A stretch of 64,000 bases of DNA from Eudorina sp. 2006-703-Eu-15 (lineage: Eukaryota > Chlorophyta > Chlorophyceae > Chlamydomonadales > Volvocaceae). Positions within the stretch are counted from its first letter, which is position 1. Every line of letters starts with the position of its first letter. The notes beneath the pieces are model-generated. The model was not told where the DNA came from. It did not search any database and saw only the letters and a program-made list of their open reading frames with translations. Positions 1-12,600 of this stretch are shown piece by piece. Position numbers and translations under genes: made by a program. The stretch covers positions 744,001 through 808,000 of the forward strand of contig BDSI01000019.1 in the NCBI GenBank assembly GCA_003117195.1, in the 5' to 3' direction.

Positions 1-735
1 AAGAGATCCAGGAAGGATGGCAGGAGCGAGGAGATGGCGTAGCGCGCGATGAGGCTGCCCGTCATGCCGAGCAGCGGCCGCGGCACCGCCGCCAGCGCCG
101 GCGGCAGCATCACCGTTACCGCCACATCTACACTGCCCACGAGTAGCGACGTCGGGCCGTCCTCCGCCGCACCGGCACCGGCAGCGCCGCCGGCGGCGCC
201 GGTGACCGCCAGCGGCGCGGCGGTTGCGGCGGCAGCGGCGGCGGCGCCGACCGATGACCCGGCGTCGCCACTGCTCCTCCCACTGCTACTGCTGGCGGCG
301 TCAACGGTGCTGTGTACGACACTCGCGGCGACGCCGTCAGTATGAACTGCCGCGGCGCCGGCGGGCGTCACCGACGCGTGCGCCGTCCCGTCACCGGGCC
401 CAGCAGCAGCGGCGCCAGACGTAGAGGGCAACGTCGCGGTCGCGGCTGCCTGCTCGTCCATCGACGGCACCACCGCCCTGACTGCGGCGGCGCCGCCGCC
501 GCCAGCCCCGCCTCCGCTCCCCACACTGTCGACACCGCGGTGAAGGGTGGCCGTTGCAGCAAGGAAGCCATCCCCGGTCCCTTGCCCCGGATCGGAGGAT
601 CCAACGGCCCCGTTGGAAGGTGCTGGACCCGGCGCCGCCGCCGCCACTGCCGCCGCCACTGCCGCCGTCGCCGCCGTCGATGCCGCTGGCCGCGCTGCCT
701 GGCCCGAGGATGACAGGGACCCCGACGGCCCCCTC

Positions 736-773
<38 letters not shown>

Positions 774-3700
774 TGTACGGCCCCATTCATTGGCGGGCAC
801 GTACAGCATTGCGTCTTCGATGAACGGCAGTGGGCCGGCATCGGACCGCGCGAGCGTCGTACCGACCGTACTTGCCGTATTTGCCGGCACGGCGGAAGAC
901 GCGGTTGACACAACGACAGCGGAGGTCGGGCCCACGGCTGTGACGACTTGGCGAGGTGCAGCGGGCTGCTGGAGGGAGGCGATGTTCGCAACGCTGCTCA
1001 GGGATTGCGCAGGCAGCTTCGCCGCGGCTGCCAGCGTGGCCGTGGCCGCAGCGACGGTTGCGGGATGCGAGGGACCGTACGCCCCCGGCGGCCACACCTG
1101 ATCACCACCGTCAAAGCCGCCCACGCTTTCGCCCGCGCCCGCGCTGACGCCGCTCTCAACGACAGAATCTGCAGTTCCACTCCAACCGCCGCCGCCGCCA
1201 CTGCGGCTGCTACTGCTACTGCTACTGCTACTGCGGCTGCCATTGCTACTGCCGTTGCCGCAGGTTGTCTCTTGCGCGTCGTCTAATGCCCCGGACGGCC
1301 GTGCTGTAGCGACCCGTGGGTCAGTGCCCGCAACCGGCCGTTCCCCATGCCGAGACGGCCCCGGTTCAGTCGCCACCGCGGCAGCCGCCGAGCGGGCCGA
1401 GTCGGCGAAGGCATCGGCGCGGCGGACTGGACCACCAGCCGCCGGCCCGGGGTCAGCCCCGCCAGACAACGGCCTAAACTCCGCGTACACCACACCGTTT
1501 TCCCCCGCCGCCGCCGCCGCCGCTGGCGCCGCAGCTGCTGCCGACGTGGAAGTCGTAACGCCACCTCCGGCGGCGTTATCGCTGCTTGCCGAGAGGTTCT
1601 GTGAGCTGCCGCCGCCGCCCCCGCCGCAGCCGCCCCCGCCACCACCGCCCCCGTCGTCGTAGATTTCGGTGTCCACGACGTGTACGACAATCTCCTCCGA
1701 GTCCGTGTCAGTGGCATCGGTGGACGAGGTGCCGACGTCCCCGTCGAGAGGCCCTTCCGCCGTCGGCATCGTCTGCGAGGCGGCCGCCGACGGCGCCTGC
1801 CCCGCGGCCCTGGAGGCCTCGCTGTCATCGCGGCCGCTGCTGCCGGCAGCGCTGCTGGCGGCTCCGTTGGCGGCGGCAGTGGCGGCGGCAGCGCCACCCG
1901 ACTTTCCCGCCCGCGCCCACATCCGCTTGATGGATCTGCGGCGCAAAGGATCGACGCATCCCGATTCGTTTGTGTTTTCCTGATGGGTGAGTGATTCCCG
2001 AATAATAATAGTAATCCACCTTTACCCCGGAGGACCCTCCGCTCCTCGGGCACCTCGCAAACCCGAACTCGCGGACCAGGGCGTACCACCGCCCTAGACT
2101 CCCTAGACTCCCTCCATGCAAGGCTTCTGCTGGTATGAAACCGATGGCGAATGGTTCGTTTGAAAACCACCGACAACGGACAGGGACGCTGACGACAGCA
2201 GCCCCAGGTAGTACCCATCCATGAATCCCAGGGGCTACCTACCCATCCGTACACGCGCCCGCACCCGCCCTCTCTCAAAACTGCAATGCCCGTGTGTACT
2301 TCCCCCGGGCACCCCAGCGACATCCCGCGGGACCCCGCCCCCGCACCACACACACACACACACACACACACCGGGCACGCACCTCAAGGGCCTTATGGTG
2401 GGCACGGGTTTGTTCCGCAGCGTCGCTCTCATGGCCAGTTTGAAGTCCTCATCGAACCGCGGGTCGCCCACCCGGAACTCGTCCGCGTAAAAGTGGACCT
2501 GGGTCAACGAAGCCAAGCCGCGGCGGCAGCGGCGGAGGTTAGGTTAACAGAAAAAGAAAACCAGACCCAGAAACCAGAACGAATCGGCGGGCGACGCGGG
2601 GCGAGTACGAGAAACAAGCCCAGAGAGGTTAGTTACCCGGGCAGCGGCGGGGAGGGCCGTGGGGAGTCAATCGGGTAGGGGACTGCTCACTGGCAAGGAA
2701 CCAATCAAAATGCAGGGGAGCACCGCTTCACCCTTGCACGGCGATATATATCCGGCCCCCTGACCCCGCCCCCGTCCGTGCCGCGCAACAGCAACCGCAG
2801 CTCAGGCCGCTACCCCGATCTGGTGCTGCCCCTGTCCTCCACAGCCCCCTCCAGACCCAGATGCGAAGCAGACCCCCGAAACACACCCAAACCAATACCC
2901 ACCCCGCCCCACCCGTTGCAACACACCATACTCACCCCCCCCACCCCCACCCCCCACACACACACGCCCATTCCCCCCTCCTTCCGCCCCTCGTGTGTCA
3001 GTCAAGACAGCGACCTCGCGAAACGTCACCCCTCCTGGCCCCCCCCATCCACCCCACCCACCTGGCCGTTCCTCGGGTCCAACGCCACCCTCACACTGAT
3101 CTGCGGCTGCAGCTCCAGCCCCACCAGGTCGAACAGCGGAATCCGCAACACGAAGACGTCGGGGGCGGAGGGGGAGCGGCTGATCCACCCGGGGTCTAAC
3201 AGGGAGTACTGCTCCAGGGGGGGAGAGGGGGGGCGGGCGGAGGGGGGCCGGAAGAGGGGCCGGGCAGGGAGCCAAGTGGGGAGGGAGGGAGCGTATGTGC
3301 CTTGGGGATAGGGATGGGTGGTCAGATGGACACTGGTGAGGGCGAATATGTGTAGGGAAAGGGGAGAGCGAAAGATTCGGTGGGGGCGATACGATGGAAG
3401 CATGGGTGGATGAGACGGGGGTTAGAGGAAACTGCAGGCATGTTCATGAGGGCGGGAGGTAAGGGGGTCGGAACCAGGGGGTGGTGAAACTGCCGGTAGG
3501 CGGTGCCCTCGGCGACGGCTGGAAATGGGGCATTGTGCTGCTGGGCGACGAAAGACCTAGGGTTTGAAGGCACGCCCGAACGCCAGCAGATCCCCCGCCC
3601 ACCGATCTCCCCCCCCCGCCCACCTGGTCCAGCGGCAGTGCCAGATAGGCGGAGAGGCTCCTCGGTGAGGAGGCGGCGCCGGTGGGCTCCTGGGGGGCGG

Positions 3701-5039
3701 GGGCGGGCGGGTTTGCGGGGGGGGGCCGGGTCGGTCGGGCCGGGGGAGGGGGACACGATCGCGCAACCGAGCCGGAAGCTCGGTCAGGGAAGGGGGAAGT
3801 GTCGCGTTATGCGATACACAAAGGTGGGGGGGGGAGACAGCAGGGGACGATGGGAACCGGTGGCCCAAAGGGGAGGTCATGGGGGGAAATGTTGAAATCT
3901 GCGGGAGGTGTCCAGGAACTCAGAGAGGGATGCGCGTCCGCCCATGGGGAGATGGGGGTTACTCGAGGGGAGCTGGTGTAGGGGGGCAAGGTCGTGGGCG
4001 TCGGGGGCTGCAGGACCGGGTTTAGGGTTAGGGTGTAGGATTTGGGGTTCAACTGAGTATGTCAGCAAGTTTGGACAGTAAATGGCTCCGCGCAATGGGT
4101 CCAGCTCCGCTGGGCAGGGAACGACAACAAGCGTGCGGTGGCTGTCGATAAGTAGTAGGTAGGCGTGTGTGCGCCACAGCACTGTGGCGCACCCCGGAAG
4201 CACTCAAATCGCTGACCTTGACCCCACCCGGATCTGGAACCGCACGTTTGTGTGAGAGTGGTGGGCGGGCATGACAACAGCTGGGGCGGTACTCTGGGGC
4301 ACCCCTTACCTGGAACAGCCCGCGTTGCTCGGCGCTGCTGAGCTGGCAAGGCGGGTTAGGGCGCCTTGAATTTTAGGGACCAGAAAGCCCAAGGAAAGTG
4401 TGCGTCTGTCTGTAATTGCCGACCTGTGCCCGTCCTTGTCAAGGGTTACGCCACGGCGTGCACGCGCGCAACCTGGCACCGTGAGAAACCGAGAAACGCC
4501 AAACCCAGGCCTGCAGCGCCGACTAAGCCTGAAATGCCGGGTTATCTAATGATGATGCCAATTGTCGAATGAAGCGCTGTGGCGCATCTTGCCACGGCAA
4601 CGCTCGCAATTTTTCGTCGTGGTTCCGCGAAGCCCTGACCCAACCACAGAATTCCCCCATTTATCTTACGTGCTTAAGACATCCTCACCTTGACAAGTTT
4701 TTCGCTCTTCGCTGAAGCCTTGAAAGTTATCGGTTTGCTCACAGGTTGAACCTCCACCTCCATCCCACCTTTTCCTTCTGAACGCCTCGCCCGTTGCCTT
4801 TGACGCCGCTGCTCATACTCAAAGATAATCTTGTTAATTGCTTGTATTGCATGTTCCAACGACTCCGAGCCAAAACCGCGCTGCCGGCCATGCATGACAA
4901 CGCTCCTCCGGTAACACCCCTCCCATACGCCTATTTTCAACTTCGATGTCTGCGCATTTCCATGCCCTAGCCAAACCGAGCGGGTCATGGGCCTTGCCAT
5001 AGCCGTTTTGGCTTGTAGCAAAGTCACTTGGGACACCAT
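1..5039 (-). CDS. DUF1997 domain protein, plastid-type, partial at left edge
   Basis: Six exons on the minus strand: 5039-4689, 4342-4310, 3689-3624, 3208-3062, 2498-2383 and 1935 to the window edge, with phases 0,0,0,0,2 matching at every junction. Exon 1 starts at the ATG at 5039 and gives about 117 basic, hydroxylated residues consistent with a plastid transit peptide. Exons 2-5 read through motifs such as SLSAYLALPLDQ, YSLLDPGWI and VFVLRIPLFDL, then GDPRFDEDFKLAMRATLRN, which match the DUF1997 family of plant and cyanobacterial proteins of unknown function. Exon 6 stays open to base 1. It encodes about 600 Ser/Gly/Ala-rich residues and then, below about position 140, a stretch with LPPALAAVPRPLL and SSLLPSFLDL that looks like the DUF1997 C-terminus. 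At least 882 residues are visible, against the few hundred usual for the family. The last residues and stop lie outside the window. Family identity is fairly secure; the biochemical role is unknown. Confidence 0.8.
2344..2370. repeat. (CA)n microsatellite
   Basis: An uninterrupted CA/TG dinucleotide run lies just inside the donor end of the last mapped intron of the DUF1997 gene (intron 2382-1936, read on the minus strand). Confidence 0.9.
4016..4052 (+). repeat. telomere-like degenerate repeat
   Basis: A short run reading GGGTTTAGGGTTAGGGTG, then further TAGG/TTTGGGG steps, lies in an intron of the DUF1997 gene. It resembles plant and algal telomere units (TTTAGGG or TTTTAGGG) but has only two or three units. 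It could be an interstitial telomere scar or chance in G-rich DNA. Confidence 0.4.
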
Positions 5040-6463
5040 ACGAAATCGTATGCCGCCTGCTTGTGCATAACTACATCCGTCGAAAAGTGGGCAACATCTC
5101 TAACACAATGGACATATTGTCGAATATGCTGGAATACACTTACCTCCGAAACCATTTAGTAAGACTAACTACGTGTACTACATACGCACGATCTGCCCAA
5201 CCAGAGCTATGGTCGCATACACCCACCAACAGCTCGGCCAGCCTCAAACTTCCGCCAACGCGTGTGGGGGTCCTCGTGGAGGTCCAGGTTATGACCGGTC
5301 CTTTCCTGGCTGACACGGCGCAAAGTCAACGCGTTGAGCCGCCGAAGAACTCGATACGCGTTATCCCACCGTTGGTCCACCATTGGTACGCAACATAATC
5401 GCGGTATCGTTCTCTCATGGGCATCGCTCTCTTTATTCGTCGAGGCTAATCGACCGGAGTCAGCACCTGTCAGCACCGTATTTGGAACCAGCGTTTACAC
5501 ACCGAACACAGGCCTGAACCCCGACATAATCGCGAGTCACCTCGTGTGAATGGCTACCAGGCCTCCCGTCCCCCTGTGACGATACACAGTGTCCGGCGCG
5601 GCGCGGTCCAACCCCAACGGGCCACACGGGCGGCATTTGGAAGCCGTACACGACCGTCAAGTCCAAGTCGCACGTTGGGAACGCTGGCGAGATCGAGGAG
5701 CGAGATCGAGGGTCACATCGCCGGGTAGGCTGCGGTGTCCGGGGGGAGGGGGGTTGCAATCCTGCCGCTCCAGGATTCCAGGATGATGGCGTGGATTGTG
5801 CGCCTCGCTACGCGCCAGCCCGGGCCTCCAGTGGCAAACGGCTGGGTGTGCCGACTTGACGAGCAAGGCACGATAAGGTGAGTGACTCGAGCGCCTTTCT
5901 CGCGTCCGTGGACTTCTTACAAGCCACAGGCCGGAGCAGAGACCCAAGGAAACTAGGATTGAGTCATTTGTCGCAGAAACAGCTGGAATGTGGCAGCTGT
6001 AAGGGCGGCTGAAGGTCCGGGTGGACGCTGACGCGGCGCCTACCGTGTCACGTAACTTAGGTAACTCACCCTACCAGGCCCTGCCCAAGTTGGCTAATCA
6101 TTCACGACGCCATTGGCCGAAACAATTGCAATCAATTACGTCTTTCTGTTCAGATGCGCAAAAGGGAACCGGCCGGGCTGGAAAACAGTAAACGGAACGG
6201 CATCGAGGGCGGAATACGGAGTTGCGGCCGAACGAACCTTGTACGATGCAGGCTTTCTTGAGTGCATGATCCCTAAAGTTGACTACAGAGCAAATCCCAT
6301 ATTACTTGAAGGCGTAATAAGGATGCCGCAGTGCAGGAGCCATTGCAACGACGTAGGGCAGGGGCAGGCCCCTTGCCCCAGCTGGTACAACGGCACTGAA
6401 CTGTATATTTCAAACAAGGTCACATTTTGAGGATAACAATCGATCATTACAGCTGCGCGCACC
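5040..6463. other. intergenic gap between divergent genes
   Basis: This 1.4-kb stretch separates the head-to-head DUF1997 and cyclic-nucleotide-binding genes and is visibly less GC-rich than the coding parts. It must hold both 5' untranslated regions and promoters. I see no conserved coding region, RNA gene or recognisable transposon in it. An open frame at 6113-6430 on the plus strand resembles nothing I know and has no splice context. Confidence 0.5.
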
Positions 6464-9400
6464 ATGGATTTAGGCGCTCTGCTGCGCATTAGGTAAGCCC
6501 AAGGACGCAGTGTGTCTCCCGCGCGGTTAGCGAAGCTGTGCATGCAGAATTGCTGTGGGAATAAGATGTCGTCCCTCATGTCCAGGCCCGCGCATGCACA
6601 CTGTGTTCCAAAAGGCTAACTATCCCGTCGAGTGGAAAACAGGCGGTGTAAATGTTTTGTCCTTACTCATTTATACGTAGTGCGTAATGGCTATCACATT
6701 AAATTCTCTTTCCAAGGGGTATTCTGCAAGACAGTGTTTGTGCCCATGCGTGTCGCAGGCCGGCACTTCGCACATCACAGGAGTTGCAAGACATTAAGGC
6801 GTTCCTGAAAGCATGTGTAAGTTTTGCCGATAAGCAAGAAATGAAGTGCATGCTGACGCACAAGCTTTGACTAATATTCTCGGATTACGGTTGTCCGTGG
6901 ACACGGTCCCACGTTCTGAGCAACAGCCATTCTTCGCGGACTGGGCGGATGAATCCCTAACGCAAATCAGTGGGGTACTCGGTAAGTCTTGACGGGCCGA
7001 CATAAGAAACGAAACCCCACACGAGGAATACCCGAGTGATAATTGATCCCCGCTGCAGCAACGAGACATGATTTAGCAGATCATTGCGCTGCAGTTTATG
7101 TGGTATTGATATTCGAGCGTAATCCACAAGCTGCCTGGCTCCCGTGCCATGTACGAGACCACATCTACCAGGTTACCCAAGCCAAATCTTTCCGCGCTTC
7201 AGGGTGCGCCAGTTTCGGCCCGGGCGAGAAGGTCACTGAACCGGGGGAGGCGGTCATCAGCATGTAAGTGCGCTGCGCGCGGCGAGAGAAGAAGGGCGGT
7301 TCAAGGTTGGTGTCCGTGTGCAGGTGACGACTGTCGGCTTGTGGACGAGCGGCAGCTGCCGCGTCCTCGCTAACCCCACAAGAAGTCACCGCAAGACTGG
7401 ATCCCAACCTTTCCGCATCCAGCAGGCCTCCTCTGTCCGCTCCCGCACCGTAACCCCGCCCCATCCCAAGACCCCTCCCGCAACCTGACGTCGCGACTCA
7501 CACTTTTCCATCCACCCGCCCCCCGCGCAGCTACATCGTACTATCCGGCTCCTGCTACCAGGTCGTGCCGCACCCCACCGACCCGCGGGTCCCAGCTCAG
7601 TGCCGCGTGCTGCAGCCGGGGGACGTCTGCGGCCTCGAAGCCGTGCTCTCCCACGACCCCCGCTCCCGCGCCAGCGTCACCACCGGCCCCGCGGGCGCCG
7701 CCCTGCTCGCCACCCTCACCAGCAGCGCCTGGGCTGACGTGTGCGCGCGCTCCGCCACCGGCAGCCCCGTCTGGACCTCCACGCGCTCCGACCTCCTCTG
7801 CGCCTTCCTCCGCCACCTCCTAGCCACCGCACCACTCCTAGCAAACACCTCGGCAGTAGCAACAGCAGGAGCAGCAGCTGCAGCAGGAGCAGCAGCTGCA
7901 GCAGGAGCAGCAGCTGCAGCAGGAGCAGCAGGGGCAGCTTGCGCCGAAGGCGGCAGCGGCGCCGGGAGCGCGCAGCGGCAGCCCCGACAGTCTCACCACC
8001 AGCCCGAATCCCTGGTGGAGGAGGAGGGAGATGGCCGGCACGAGGTGCAGACCCACGGATCGACCGGTCCGCAGCTGCTGCGGGCACCGCAGGGAGGGGG
8101 AGGGCTGCAGCCAGCGCATGAGAAGGCCGGGGCAGGCGCCGGGGACGGCGGCGGGGCAGGCCGGGACGGGGCAGCGGCGGCAGCGCCTCCTTCGCCGGGC
8201 GAGGGCCCGGCGGAAGCGCTGCGGCTTGAATTGATGGCGATGCTGCTGGCGTCCTTCCCGGTGAGACCGCGTGAGGGCGTCAGTCATCTCGTGGGGGGCG
8301 TAACTGGAGGGGAACGAGGGCCGAAGGGCTCTGAGGGAATAGACCATTGACTGGGAAAGGGGGCGATGGGGCTCCGGATGCAGCAGTGAGGCAGCAAGTG
8401 AGGCAGCAGTGAGGCGCACACTCAAGCTGGGGCTGTGCGCGCCCCTCCCGCTGCCTAGCACAGGAGCGGGTGGGCCCTCGGCGACGTATCCGGTCTGACC
8501 CAGATCGCCACGTGTGTCCAGCCACCCGCCCACGGCACCCAGCGCGTTATGCGGAGGGTGGCTGGCCCACGGCCGCGTTGACCAGATATCGACTACCTGC
8601 CAGGGTCCACCCCACCCAGGTCCACCCCTTCGCGTGCTCATATGGGTCACCTGAGGAACCGATGTAGGGCCCTCCCACCCTTCGAGGTTATCCCGCTGCT
8701 GTGGTGACCCAACCAACTAACGTGACACCGTTCACTGTGTGGTTGCGTTTCGTTACCTTTGCGGCCCCTCCTCCTCCCCTCCGGGGCCCCGGGCGGCAGA
8801 GCACCATGGCCGCGATGCCCCAGAGCATGCTCCGCGAGGCGGCCAAGAGCTGCTACGTGCGCACCGTACACCCGTTCAATGTGCTGTACAGCGGCCGCAG
8901 CGCGGCCACGTTCCAGGCGGTACTGCTCTCCGGCGAGCTCCAGGTGGGCTGGGGTGGGTGCGGTGGGTGGGGCTCGAGCGAGACAACCAAACCCAGGACG
9001 CGGCCCCTGTGCGGGTTTGCATGGGTGCCCTTGCTGGGTGCGCATGGGTGTCCATACCACATGCACACCCAGCATGCATGTGGTACTCAATCGTGTCCAT
9101 TCCGGGTGTGCATGTGGCACAGCTTATGGCTGGGAGGCCGGCTGGCTGCCCGGGTGCCCTTGTTCGTCGGTGTTTGACTGCACTCCCTGCATGGCACCAA
9201 CGGTCCGCCGCCGCCCGCCGGGCCTCTAGGGCGCATCGGGCCGCTCCCGGACACCTGGGGAATGGCTGCACGCCTCCCTCCCCCTCCTGGTACGGCAGGC
9301 TGGTACGCACCCCGTCTCTTGACCGCCTCGCGCCCTGTCTCGGTCCCGGTTCCGGTCCGGTCCCGGTTCCGGTCTCGGTACCTGCCCACCCGCAGGTCCG

Positions 9401-9660
9401 GCGGCTGCATCCAGCCATCCCGGGGCCGCCATCAGCAGCCAACTCCCGGAGGAGCCTGATGGCTTCGGTCTCAGGTACCATGTCCACGGCGTCACAGGGC
9501 ACGCCCGCGTCATCGGCGGGGGCCGCCGCCGCCGCCACCGCTGCAACAGCAACAACAACAGCAGCGGCGGCGGCGGCGGCTTCCGTGTCGGGGGCCCGTC
9601 GCGGCCCGCCGGGGCCACCGGCAGAGGAGGCCGGGGTTGGTCCGGAGGGCGCGGGGACAC

Positions 9661-9696
<36 letters not shown>

Positions 9697-12600
9697 GAGG
9701 GGTGACTGTCGCTGCGGGTTCCTCACCTGCTGCGACAGCGGAGGGCGGGCCGCTGGAGGGAGGTGAGGATGCCGATCGCCTCAAGCTCACCGTAGGTCGG
9801 ATGGTGGATGGGCCGGAAGGGTCAGCGGAGGGCCGGGAGGGCGCGGGAGGGACGGTGGTGCTTCCGGTGCGTCAGCACCCAGCCCGCAGCCCCCCTGTCC
9901 TTTGGTATCGCTTTATTTCTGACCCACATTTCTCTCTAGGTGTGTTTCTGTGCCCGTCCTCCGTGTCAAAACCCGCCGCCGCAGCCGCAGCCGGCGCCCC
10001 CTTGAGCAGCCTCAGCTCCGCGGAGACGGCGGGCGAGGGCGAGGGCGGCGAGGACATCTCCTCCTCTTCCGCCTCCTCCGCGTCCTCCTCCTCCTCCAGC
10101 AGTGACTCGGAGACGGAGCGCGGCGACGAGTCGGAGACGGAGGGGCAGCGGCCGGAGGACGAGGACGACGAGGCGGGGGAGGACCTGGAGGGGGTCGGAG
10201 CGGGGGTGAGAGGGGCACACCGGCAGAGGGACCAAAGGGGGGGGGGTAAAATTGAAAAAAGAAATGAACCCGAAGAACGAACCCAGGCACACCCAAGGGG
10301 GGGGGTATGCGACGGCCGTGGGGATGATGTGGGTTTTATGCTCGGCGCTGCGAATAATAAGAAAGCGGTTTGCGCATGAATGGAGATTGGGAACTGACAG
10401 CTCATGTCTCCCTTGGTTTCATTGTATATGTTGTCTACGTCGGGCTCAGGAGGGCGGTCGCAGCTCGGAGGCGGCGGAGAGGCGGCTGGTGGAGCGTTTC
10501 GGCGCCGTCATTGTCACAGAGACCCGTGGGTCAGTGGTGATGGAGCTGTCGCTCGACGACATCGTAAAGCGGCGGCGGCGCGGCGGCGGCGCCCCGAAGC
10601 CAATGACGCTGACGACGGGTGAGTGAGTGCGTGCGGGAAGGTGCCAGCGACCACCGATCGGCGAAGGCGAGGGAGGCGTTTGGACCGCCTCGTGGCCACG
10701 GCACGCCCCGCGTTGGGTCTTAAGCGCGGGGCTAGGGCACCACACGGCAACACACGCTTACCCTACGGCACGGGTGGGCGCCGTACATGCCGTACATCTA
10801 GACCGCATGATTTAGTTTTGCGCCCGCATCCCGTGGCGCGTAACGGTGCTCCGCACTGCGCCGGCGCGCCGACGCAACCCCAACCACCTGCGCACCCTCG
10901 GGCTTTGAAACGGCCAACGGCCTCGCTTCTGTTGACGCCACCGTCACACAACTGCTGCAACCGCCGCCGCCGTCCCCAGGCGCCGCGCCCGCCACCCTGC
11001 TGGTCGTGCCGCGGTCCGCGCTGCGGCGCGGCTACGAGCAGGCGCGGTCCGCCCTGGTGGCGGGGCGGATGGGGCTGCTGCTGTCCTGCCAGCCGCTGGC
11101 GGGGCTCAGGGCGGCGGAGCTTGCGGAGCTGGCGCTGGCGGCGCGGCCGCTGTGGCTGGCCAACGGCGCGGTGGTGGCCCGCCAGGGCGACCCGGTGGAC
11201 GCGCTGTACCTGGTGCAGGTGAGGTGATTGCGGCGCGAGCTCGGCATCGGCGGGCAGGGCAGGAGTGCGTGAAACTGCACTGGGCGCGGCAGTGCCCGAC
11301 GGTCGGCCGTATGCGTAGTGAGGTATGCTCACAATGCCCGCTTCCCAGCCGCGAGAAGTAATGGAAAGGCTGCGATGAAGGAAAAGCGCTGTCTTCCCGG
11401 AAGACTCTACCGGCCGGTTCGCGTCTGCTTGCGCGTGTGTTTAGGAAAGAAACCCGCCCGACCGAACCCAGGCGCGTGTGTTTAGACAAGAAACCCGGTG
11501 CGTGTGCGTTCTCAGGCGGGCAGGACAGGAGTGCATGACATGGAGGGGCAGAGAAGTGCCCAACATGTTGCACGTATGCGTATGTAATACACCGTATGTG
11601 TGTGCGCGTGTTGCAGCTGGCGTATCGGGGGTGTTGCGCCGCAACCTGAAATTGCTGGAAAGAAAGCCAACGGAGCGGCATCCTATGCTTTACCTGTTGG
11701 GAAGTGGTGGGCCAGGGAAGGGGTTGGCCAGGGAAGGGGTGGGGCAGGGAGGCCTCCACCACGCGCCGTCCTGCGGTCCTTCGCATCACCACGACCCGTG
11801 GGTCTGCCGTTTCGCCTCCTCACAGGAGGGCGAAGTACGGCTGCTAGACGATCCCGACGGCACCGCACATCACCACCACCAACACCATTTCAACCTCCAC
11901 GGTCACCACCACCACCATCACCACCAGCACCCACAACAGCGCGACGGCAAACAACCCGCCCCGCTCGCCGCCCGAGCCGCGTCCTCGTCCACCTCCCTGT
12001 TGGCGGCCTTCCTGGAGGACCCCATCATGAGCTGTGAGGGCTCCCGGCCGCCCTGGGCCCACCAACATCACCATCACCACCACCAGCAGCAGCAACAGGG
12101 TGGCCACGGCCATCATAACGGCCATCATCGGAGGCACAGCCACAGCCACGGTCACGGTCACGGTTCCAGGGCGGGGGCCGCGGCGGGGTCGGTGGCGGCG
12201 GGGGCGGGGGCTGGGGCCGGCGCGGACGCGTCGGCTGCGCTGGCGACGGTGAGGCGGGGGGTGGGGGGCGCAGCGGGTCATGGGCGTGTGAGAGGCGGGG
12301 GTCAGGGGCCCAGGGGGTTTCAGTGCCGGCCGCAGGCAGCTCTCAGACCCTCACCATCGGTCGACCACCACCAGTCTTTTGACTGCGGGGTTGTGGAGCA
12401 GCAAGGCTCAGAAATGGTGTTGGCGTCCACCCAGGGGGGAAGGGGGGAATTTCAAGACGACTGGGCGACTGGCAAGGAGTGGGGGGTTGCAGGCTGCCGT
12501 GGGGGGGTTGTTGCCTGGACCTTTGTGGCGCTACAGCCACCCGCTACAGCCACCCGCTACAGCCACCCGCTACAGCCACCCGCTACAGCCACCTGCTATA

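Noticed and set aside
1283..2371. Minus-strand 362-codon Arg/Pro-rich frame
   Set aside because: It overlaps the DUF1997 exon in another frame, crosses the CA repeat and has the composition of a GC-rich shadow frame.
6113..6430. Plus-strand 105-codon frame as an upstream exon of the cNBD gene
   Set aside because: The gene start at 6464 with in-phase exons explains the N-terminus fully; this frame ends in a stop before it.
9867..9939. Alternative 73-bp intron starting at GTGCGT
   Set aside because: It would break the frame; the 9763-9939 intron uses the same acceptor and keeps phase.
8739..10379. A 546-codon plus-strand open frame treated as one gene
   Set aside because: Its 9396-10205 part is coding, but 8944-9395 is an intron; the true frame at 8800-8943 is a different one (PQSMLREAAKSC).
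11868..12160. Vector His-tag or cloning contamination suggested by CAC/CAT runs
   Set aside because: The His runs are interrupted, use mixed codons and continue in frame with conserved cNBD exons on both sides.
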